This document shows positions 33,852-38,335 of a DNA stretch of 38,335 bases, piece after piece. The notes under the pieces were generated by a model. The model made no database searches and was not told where the DNA came from. It worked only from the letters and a program-made list of their open reading frames with translations. The position numbers were made by a program, and so were the translations under genes. The number at the start of each line of letters is the position of its first letter. Position 1 is the first letter of the stretch. This stretch comes from an uncultured Planctomycetaceae bacterium. GTDB lineage: Bacteria > Planctomycetota > Planctomycetia > Planctomycetales > Planctomycetaceae. The stretch lies in NCBI GenBank assembly GCA_903924405.1, contig CAIYBH010000269.1:1-38335 (forward strand), in the 5' to 3' direction.

Positions 33852-35183
33852 TCATGGGGCGTACAAGTCGGCAAACGCCCGCCGATAGGCCCGCTCACCC
33901 TCCGGAAACAACTCCCGAAATGTGGTCTGCTGCGTCGCCCCATGCTGCATGCGGCGCTTTTCATACACCGGCATCCTGTGCCCCGTCACCTGCTCAATGC
34001 CCCGCCGCACGATGTCCCCCTTCAGGGCATACAGCCGGTCATGGTCCCAGTCCGTCATTTCAATAAACGGGATGCCTTCTGACACCTCAATCACATTCGG
34101 CAAGGCAAATGGACTGAACCCGCGAAAGCCCGTCGCTGCCGCAGGTGCCCATGTGCGGACATGCCCACGGCTCTGGCCACCGCTGTACGTCAGCGAATGC
34201 TTTACCGCCTGCACACCCCAGCCCTCGTGATACAGCAATGGATTGTTCAGCACGCTGCGAATTGTGAGCTCACTGTTTTCTTCAATCGGGTAATCTTTCA
34301 GATTCTCGTCGCCGCCGTCCCCGTCCAGCAGATACACCCAGTCCGGATATCGTTCCCGAATCCCTCGACACAAGGCGAGTCCCATCGCCGCCGCCTGCAC
34401 GTCCAGCGGCTTATAGTCCTCGATCACCCGCACCGCTTCACGGTAATCCACCGCACTTCGCGGGACGTCAATCACCTCCAGAAACATTCCGAGGTCCAGA
34501 CTCGTCAGAAATTCCCGCGCCTGCTCTGCGTCCTGACCACAGGCATCCAGTGACAAGGTAAACGCTTTCAGTCGGGTAGGAGCCTGTCCACGCTTCAGCA
34601 GAGCATCCAGGGTGGCGAGAAAGACTGCCCCACTGTCAATCCCCCCACTGAACAGCACGCCAATCGGTGCGTCCTGCGGAATTCGGTCCAGCCATCGCAT
34701 GATCTCCTGCTGCATCGTCCCGATGTACTGCCGGCCAATCTCGTCCCGGTCGTTTCGCAATCGATTTCTCTGTGGAGTGAAAAATCGAGTATTCGCGGGG
34801 CTGGGGTCGGGGCAGCCAATCAGAGCCAGCTCCTGGAGATAATGCGCCGGCACCATCCGCGTGTAGGAAGGATGAAACTGGTCCAGCAATCCCTCACGAC
34901 GCAACCAGTCAGCAATCTGGTCAATCCGCTCCGCCACGATCAGACACGGGCCGTCCACCTGCTTGGCCAGAAAGTACCGCATCGGCCGTCCGATGGACCG
35001 CGCCATGCGAATCACATGACCGCTGCGATGCACCAGTGCAAACTGGCCGTCAATCTCACGCACACGGTCGGGATCACCCGTTCCCAGACGTTCCGTTGCT
35101 TCGTCGACCGTCATGTTCAGCAACTGGTTGGCCGCCGGATCCAGAAGATTGACAAACCGCTCAATGTACGCGTGATGCTGCAT
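33852..35183 (-). CDS. Asparagine-synthetase-like ATP-dependent ligase without glutaminase cysteine
   Basis: The protein has 443 residues, against ~550 for classical AsnB. The synthetase domain shows the PP-loop SGGIDS (179-184) in GVLFSGGIDSGAV, and LLDGDGGDENL further on, the adenylation-site motifs of AsnB-like amidotransferases. The N-terminal part keeps only the second half of a class II glutaminase fold (DGQFALVHRSGHVIRMARS, then RPMRYFLA); the protein begins MQHHAY and there is no N-terminal Cys. It should therefore use ammonia or another nucleophile rather than glutamine, as in asparagine-synthetase relatives that make unusual amides or lactams (inference). The start has no strong ribosome-binding site. 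The gene lies 131 bp upstream of ribBA on the same strand. Confidence 0.87.
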   Translation of the reverse strand: MQHHAYIERFVNLLDPAANQLLNMTVDEATERLGTGDPDRVREIDGQFALVHRSGHVIRMARSIGRPMRYFLAKQVDGPCLIVAERIDQIADWLRREGLLDQFHPSYTRMVPAHYLQELALIGCPDPSPANTRFFTPQRNRLRNDRDEIGRQYIGTMQQEIMRWLDRIPQDAPIGVLFSGGIDSGAVFLATLDALLKRGQAPTRLKAFTLSLDACGQDAEQAREFLTSLDLGMFLEVIDVPRSAVDYREAVRVIEDYKPLDVQAAAMGLALCRGIRERYPDWVYLLDGDGGDENLKDYPIEENSELTIRSVLNNPLLYHEGWGVQAVKHSLTYSGGQSRGHVRTWAPAAATGFRGFSPFALPNVIEVSEGIPFIEMTDWDHDRLYALKGDIVRRGIEQVTGHRMPVYEKRRMQHGATQQTTFRELFPEGERAYRRAFADLYAP

Positions 35184-35340
35184 ATAACCAACTCACGATT
35201 CGAATGCAGAAGTAAAAAGCCCCCACCGGCCCCATGCCCACAATCAACACGTGCAATCCGGTCCTCGGGCCCCGTGCTTCAGAATTTTCGGGTTTCCCGG
35301 GGCGTTTCGCAAATCGACCGCCCCCGTTCTTCGTTCCAGT

Positions 35341-36498
35341 TCACAAAATAGTTGTGTCGGTCTCCCGCACCAGTTCACACAACACTTCATAGTGCCGATT
35401 CATCGGAAACATGTCAAAAAGCTGAAGAAACTGAATCCGAAAGACTCCACGCCAGCGGTCCACGTCCCGCCGCAGCGTCTCCGGGTTGCAGCTGGAGTAA
35501 ATCAGTCGCCGCGGTTGGACGCGCTGAATCAATGCTTCGGCTGCGTCATCCAAACCCCGCCGCGGTGGATTGCAGATCACGGTGTCATATCGCCCCGGGG
35601 CCGTCTCGTCCGCCGGCAACGTCTGCAGCGATTGACACACAAATCGCGCCGCAAGCCCCTGCCGTGCTGCAGTTTCCACGGCACCGGCGATCGCCTCTTC
35701 CGTAATGTCAATGCCCAGCACGTCATGCCCACAGCGGCCGGCAATCAACGAAAATGCTCCGGTGCCACAATACAGGTCCAGGACCCGCTCTCGCGGCTTA
35801 TCGACAAGCTTCTGCCCCACCGCCTGATACAAGGCGGAAGCGATCTCGTGGTTGGTCTGTACGAAACTTCCCGACCCCACACCCAGTTCCACACACCCAA
35901 AACGAATCGGCAACCGCCGCGTGTCCGAGATCCCGATCTCGATGTCCCCCTGAATCCGGGAACTGCGCTGCGCCTGAATGCCAACACTCATGACCTGCCA
36001 GATACGACGCAATTCGTCCGTCAATTGCCCCCAGACCCTGCGGATCCGATCCACAGACTCACGCGATCGCAGCACCCACTGGATCATCAGTCCGCCATGC
36101 GAAGGAGATGCCGTGAGGACCACAAACTTCAGTTCTCCGGTGTTCCGCTCCGGATCGTAAGGCTGCAACCGTGCCTGCCGCACAAAGTCCCGCAGGCCAT
36201 CGATCGCCCCCGTAATCAATGGATGATGCAGCGGACAATCCTCCACCGGAACCACTCGCTGCTGCTCATCAAAAAAACCAAACACCGCCGATTCGGCCTG
36301 CCCGGAAACGGCCAGACGAGCCCGAATGCGACTGCCGATCGGCGCCTGACACCCCACGGCAGACGCCACAACACATTCCGGAAATAATCCCTGCAGATGC
36401 GTCTGCTTTGCTTCCAGCGCCCGCTCCGGGGTCTGATCCAGACAGGCACAGGAGCGGCAGGTCCCGGCTGGGAAATATGGACAGCACAATGCGTTCAT
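35341..36498 (-). CDS. rlmC: 23S rRNA (uracil-5-)-methyltransferase RlmC
   Basis: The protein has 385 residues (E. coli RlmC 375). The N-terminal iron-sulfur Cys set is Cys 6, Cys 14, Cys 17 and Cys 88 (CPYFPAGTCRSC and EDCPL), spaced as in RlmC, and there is no TRAM domain. It is followed by GELKFVVLTASPSHGGLMIQ, SFVQTNHEIASALY, the SAM-binding LDLYCGTGAFSL, NPPRRGLDD, and the catalytic SSCNPETL with Cys 337. The end QLFDMFPMNRHYEVL matches RlmC closely. It methylates one uridine of 23S rRNA (U747 in E. coli numbering). The neighbour downstream is the AsnB-like gene, 157 bp away, with no sign of functional coupling. Confidence 0.93.
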   Translation of the reverse strand: MNALCCPYFPAGTCRSCACLDQTPERALEAKQTHLQGLFPECVVASAVGCQAPIGSRIRARLAVSGQAESAVFGFFDEQQRVVPVEDCPLHHPLITGAIDGLRDFVRQARLQPYDPERNTGELKFVVLTASPSHGGLMIQWVLRSRESVDRIRRVWGQLTDELRRIWQVMSVGIQAQRSSRIQGDIEIGISDTRRLPIRFGCVELGVGSGSFVQTNHEIASALYQAVGQKLVDKPRERVLDLYCGTGAFSLIAGRCGHDVLGIDITEEAIAGAVETAARQGLAARFVCQSLQTLPADETAPGRYDTVICNPPRRGLDDAAEALIQRVQPRRLIYSSCNPETLRRDVDRWRGVFRIQFLQLFDMFPMNRHYEVLCELVRETDTTIL

Positions 36499-36603
36499 CT
36501 CGCCGCCATTTCTGCTGCAAAACGAAGAAGACTCAGCCTGCTCTCGAACGCTCCGTAACCAGATCGAAATCCCCGGGGGCCGGTCCCGACGAAACCCGAT
36601 GGA

Positions 36604-36840
36604 TTAATAGGTAAACAGTTCAGCCAGCGTCGCCGGCTTGCCAGCGGCATGCGAAAATGCACGGAGCACCAGCCCCTGAGTATTTCTGGTCAACCACCGA
36701 CCCTTCATGGCCCGCGTCACCATCTTGTGCGTCAGTTGCTCTGGTGAGGCCTGGACAAGATCATTGGGTTTCAGGTTCATAACGGCCATCAGCTCCGCAA
36801 TCGGTTGCGGACCCATCTCCCGGTTTTCCGGAGGTCTCAT
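36604..36840 (-). CDS. Small conserved helical protein
   Basis: The protein has 78 residues from the ATG at 36840, with GGAA six bases upstream; an ATG at 36816 is also possible. Longer upstream frame is rejected because it runs into the repeat region. It is predicted all-helical with segments IAELMAVMNLKPNDLVQAS, KMVTRAMKGRWLT and LVLRAFSHAAGKPATLAELF. The basic KMVTRAMKGR segment between helices recalls a DNA-binding helix-turn-helix, and small proteins of this pattern seem familiar from planctomycetes, but I cannot name a family. It lies 105 bp upstream of rlmC on the same strand. Confidence 0.7.
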   Translation of the reverse strand: MRPPENREMGPQPIAELMAVMNLKPNDLVQASPEQLTHKMVTRAMKGRWLTRNTQGLVLRAFSHAAGKPATLAELFTY

Positions 36841-37040
36841 TGGTGCTTCCAAACGGTCAGTGTTCGAGCAGAAGGCGGCAAGCCCCCCCAACGGTGCCGA
36901 TCCAAAGGTGACCGCCAACCACAACAAACCGGAGACCTGCTGCAAGCCCGGCAGTCTACCGTGCACGCTGCCCAAAACCCAACCTTCGCAGTCAATTCCG
37001 CGAATTTTCGCGTTCGATACGCATGGGCGAGATTCAATCC

Positions 37041-37200
37041 CGATCCCGGGGTTGTACCTCGATCCCGGGGTTGTACCCCCGTACCCGGGGATTCACCCCG
37101 ATCCCGGGGTTGTACCCCGGGCTGGTATGCGCGGCTCCGTTGGAGCCGGCATATGTGTCCCAACGGGACATTGCATACCAGCCCAGAGCATCGCTCTGGG
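37041..37200. repeat. Array of GC-rich tri-loop hairpins upstream of the transposase
   Basis: Four ~20-bp units with a CCCGGGG core, three of them containing GATCCCGGGGTTGTACC, cover 37041-37121; the last folds as CCCGGGGT-TGT-ACCCCGGG (37103-37121). Downstream come GGCTCC-GTT-GGAGCC (37133-37147), GTCCC-AAC-GGGAC (37157-37169) and CCCAGAGC-ATC-GCTCTGGG (37182-37200), all with 3-nt loops. A perfect 12-bp stem, GGGCTGGTATGC (37119-37130) with 37173-37184, encloses two of them. This is the kind of palindromic DNA associated with REP transposases. The rest of the 599-bp gap (36841-37040) shows nothing recognisable. Confidence 0.88.
37063..37149 (+). repeat. 87-bp direct repeat, copy A
   Basis: This segment is identical over all 87 bases to 37316-37402. 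It contains three CCCGGGG-core units and the GGCTCC-GTT-GGAGCC hairpin. The copies start 253 bp apart. Copy A is followed by the return arm of the 12-bp stem; copy B is not. Confidence 0.93.
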
Positions 37201-37236
37201 TAGGCGATTGGGTAGGTGATGATCTGGGTAGGTGAT
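37198..37236 (+). repeat. Three copies of an 11-bp GGGTAGGYGAT unit
   Basis: GGGTAGG(C/T)GAT occurs at 37198-37208, 37210-37220 and 37226-37236, directly after the last hairpin of the array and between the two 87-bp repeats. Confidence 0.8.
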
Positions 37237-37315
37237 GCGGATGATTCGTGCGTTCTGACGGAACGCGGCATACCTGCGGATGTCGAACGAGTGTCCGTTC
37301 TATCATCATGCGGCG

Positions 37316-37402
37316 TCCCGGGGTTGTACCCCCGTACCCGGGGATTCACCCCGATCCCGGGGTTGTACCCCGGGCTGGTATGCGCGGCTCCGTTGGAGCC
37401 GG
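37316..37402 (+). repeat. 87-bp direct repeat, copy B
   Basis: This is an exact copy of 37063-37149, ending 37 bp before the transposase start. A heptamer GAAAAC(T/G) follows three times in tandem at 37411-37431. Confidence 0.93.
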
Positions 37403-37439
37403 ACACATGTGAAAACTGAAAACTGAAAACGGACTGCTC

Positions 37440-37892
37440 ATGCCGCAATCACTGTCCAACATCCTCATTCATCTCGTCTGGAGCACGAAGGACCGTCATC
37501 AGTGGCTGTCGCCGGACATTCGGGAACAGACCCACGCTTTTCTTGCCGGGGCGGTGCGGCACATGGATTGCCAGGCGTATCGTGTGGGTGGCGTGGCGGA
37601 TCATGTGCATCTGGCGGTGCGTCTTTCCCGAACCCTGTCCGTGGCGGATTTGGTGAAAGAGGTCAAACTGGCGTCCAGCAAATGGCTGAAGGAACATGGC
37701 CCGGAGTTCAACGGGTTCTATTGGCAACAGGGCTACGGGGCCTTTTCTGTGGGCATGAGCCAGAAGGAGACGCTGCTCCATGACATCGACACCCAGAAGG
37801 AACATCACCGCACGCGGACTTTTCAGGAGGAATACCGCGACGTCCTTGCCAAATACGAGGTCGTCTTTGATGAACGCTATGCGTGGGATTGA
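37440..37892 (+). CDS. REP-associated tyrosine transposase (IS200-like Y1 HUH family)
   Basis: The protein has 150 residues from the ATG at 37440. Family landmarks are NILIHLVWSTKDR at the N-terminus, the HUH metal motif in DHVHLAV (His 55, His 57), and FYWQQGYGAFSVG, with Tyr 99 the candidate nucleophile. The C-terminal TQKEHHRTRTFQEEY and the ending DERYAWD are typical of RAYT-type relatives of IS200. Such enzymes cut single-stranded DNA at palindromic REP sequences. The gene appears complete, with all catalytic residues, and is preceded by a dense hairpin array and an 87-bp duplication. No downstream matching palindrome is visible, so it does not look like a simple IS200 element with two ends. 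Confidence 0.92.
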   Translation: MPQSLSNILIHLVWSTKDRHQWLSPDIREQTHAFLAGAVRHMDCQAYRVGGVADHVHLAVRLSRTLSVADLVKEVKLASSKWLKEHGPEFNGFYWQQGYGAFSVGMSQKETLLHDIDTQKEHHRTRTFQEEYRDVLAKYEVVFDERYAWD

Positions 37893-38013
37893 GCGGACCG
37901 CAGCGGCTGTCAAATCCACCGGCCAGGCCAGCCCTGAACCAGGGCAATGGGCCGCAGAAGCAGTCTGTCTGGCCAAGCAGGGTGGGGCGGGGCCCCGAAA
38001 AACAGGAAGAAAC

Positions 38014-38086
<73 letters not shown>

Positions 38087-38214
38087 GTTTTCTTCGTGAT
38101 CCAACGCGTCTGGAGCAGACCGCGGGAACCGACACAGCTTAACGGCTGCAAAGAGACAACGGTGCCAGTCGTTCGCGGTCGGGGCGCCCCGGTACGCAAC
38201 GCTGTGCAGCATTT

Positions 38215-38335
38215 TTAAACCCTCGCATTCTGCACAATCTTCCTCAACCTCGCCAACTCGCTGGGCGTCAGCTCTCGAACCACTGGATCCCCCAACGGTT
38301 TCTTGTCTGGATTTTTAGGCCGGTACCGAGCTCGC
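38215..38335 (-). CDS. 3' end of an unrecognised gene
   Basis: A frame enters from the right edge and ends at a TAA at 38215-38217, giving 39 residues that are strongly protein-like: basic RYRPKNPDKKPLGDP, then VVRELTPSELARLRKIVQNA and a final RV. It is probably the helical C-terminus of a larger protein. I do not recognise it. It is on the same strand as the tRNA gene downstream. Confidence 0.6.
   Translation of the reverse strand, partial: RARYRPKNPDKKPLGDPVVRELTPSELARLRKIVQNARV

Noticed and set aside
35251..36387. 378-codon plus-strand frame
   Set aside because: It is antisense to rlmC, which matches its family over its full length.
37041..37402. CRISPR array
   Set aside because: The repeats are irregular, palindromic and GC-rich with no uniform spacers and no cas genes nearby; a transposase-associated repeat explains them better.
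38321..38334. KpnI-SacI polylinker-like sequence at the right edge (vector contamination)
   Set aside because: The bases are part of an open frame that reads as normal protein to the very end, and the flanking bases do not match a standard polylinker on either side.

Overview
The window looks like a piece of a planctomycete chromosome (phylum Planctomycetota, class Planctomycetia). This is inferred from gene content, not from a marker gene. It carries a DUF1571 protein with a twin-arginine signal, a DUF4159 / MoxR / DUF58 / BatA-vWA cluster, a fusion of a choice-of-anchor-C domain with a di-heme cytochrome c peroxidase, several exported proteins of unknown function, and an IS200-like REP-associated transposase. 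Both window edges cut through genes. No phage, plasmid or CRISPR structure was seen.

Layout. 1-1763: 3' part of a very acidic tandem-repeat protein, followed by a clear Rho-independent terminator. 2625-5258: exported di-heme peroxidase fusion. 5391-7598 (minus): a lipoprotein-like M14 relative and an unrecognised cytosolic protein, divergent from an exported transglutaminase-fold protein (7837-9450). 9517-11821 (minus): an MFS anion symporter followed by an amidohydrolase. 12124-13974: short HSP90-family ATPase. 14035-16908 (minus): DUF72 protein, ScpB and a membrane-anchored acidic protein. 17312-18127: DUF1571. 18281-19636 (minus): thioredoxin-fold protein without its cysteines. 19637-20209: 573 bp of uncertain, possibly decayed coding sequence. 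20210-21766: Hanks-type kinase with a Met/Pro-rich tail. 22177-23154: accA, bracketed by two near-identical 72-bp hairpin elements. 23252-28419 (minus): DUF4159 > MoxR > DUF58 > BatA/vWA. 28836-30992 (minus): sialidase-like protein followed by an aldolase of the DHDPS / N-acetylneuraminate lyase family. 31107-33720 (minus): ribBA overlapping a chromate transporter gene by 8 nt. 33852-36840 (minus): an asparagine-synthetase-like ligase lacking the glutaminase cysteine, rlmC, and a small conserved protein. 37041-37892: a dense array of tri-loop hairpins and an exact 87-bp duplication immediately upstream of a REP-associated tyrosine transposase. 38014-38086: tRNA-Lys(UUU). 38215-38335: 3' end of an unrecognised gene.

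Housekeeping functions (accA, scpB, ribBA, rlmC, tRNA-Lys, the HSP90-like protein) are mixed with planctomycete-typical exported and regulatory proteins. The least explained content is the hairpin array beside the transposase, the paired hairpin elements around accA, and several enzyme-fold proteins that have lost catalytic residues: the M14-like lipoprotein, the thioredoxin-like protein, the kinase with DFS in place of DFG, and the AsnB-like ligase.
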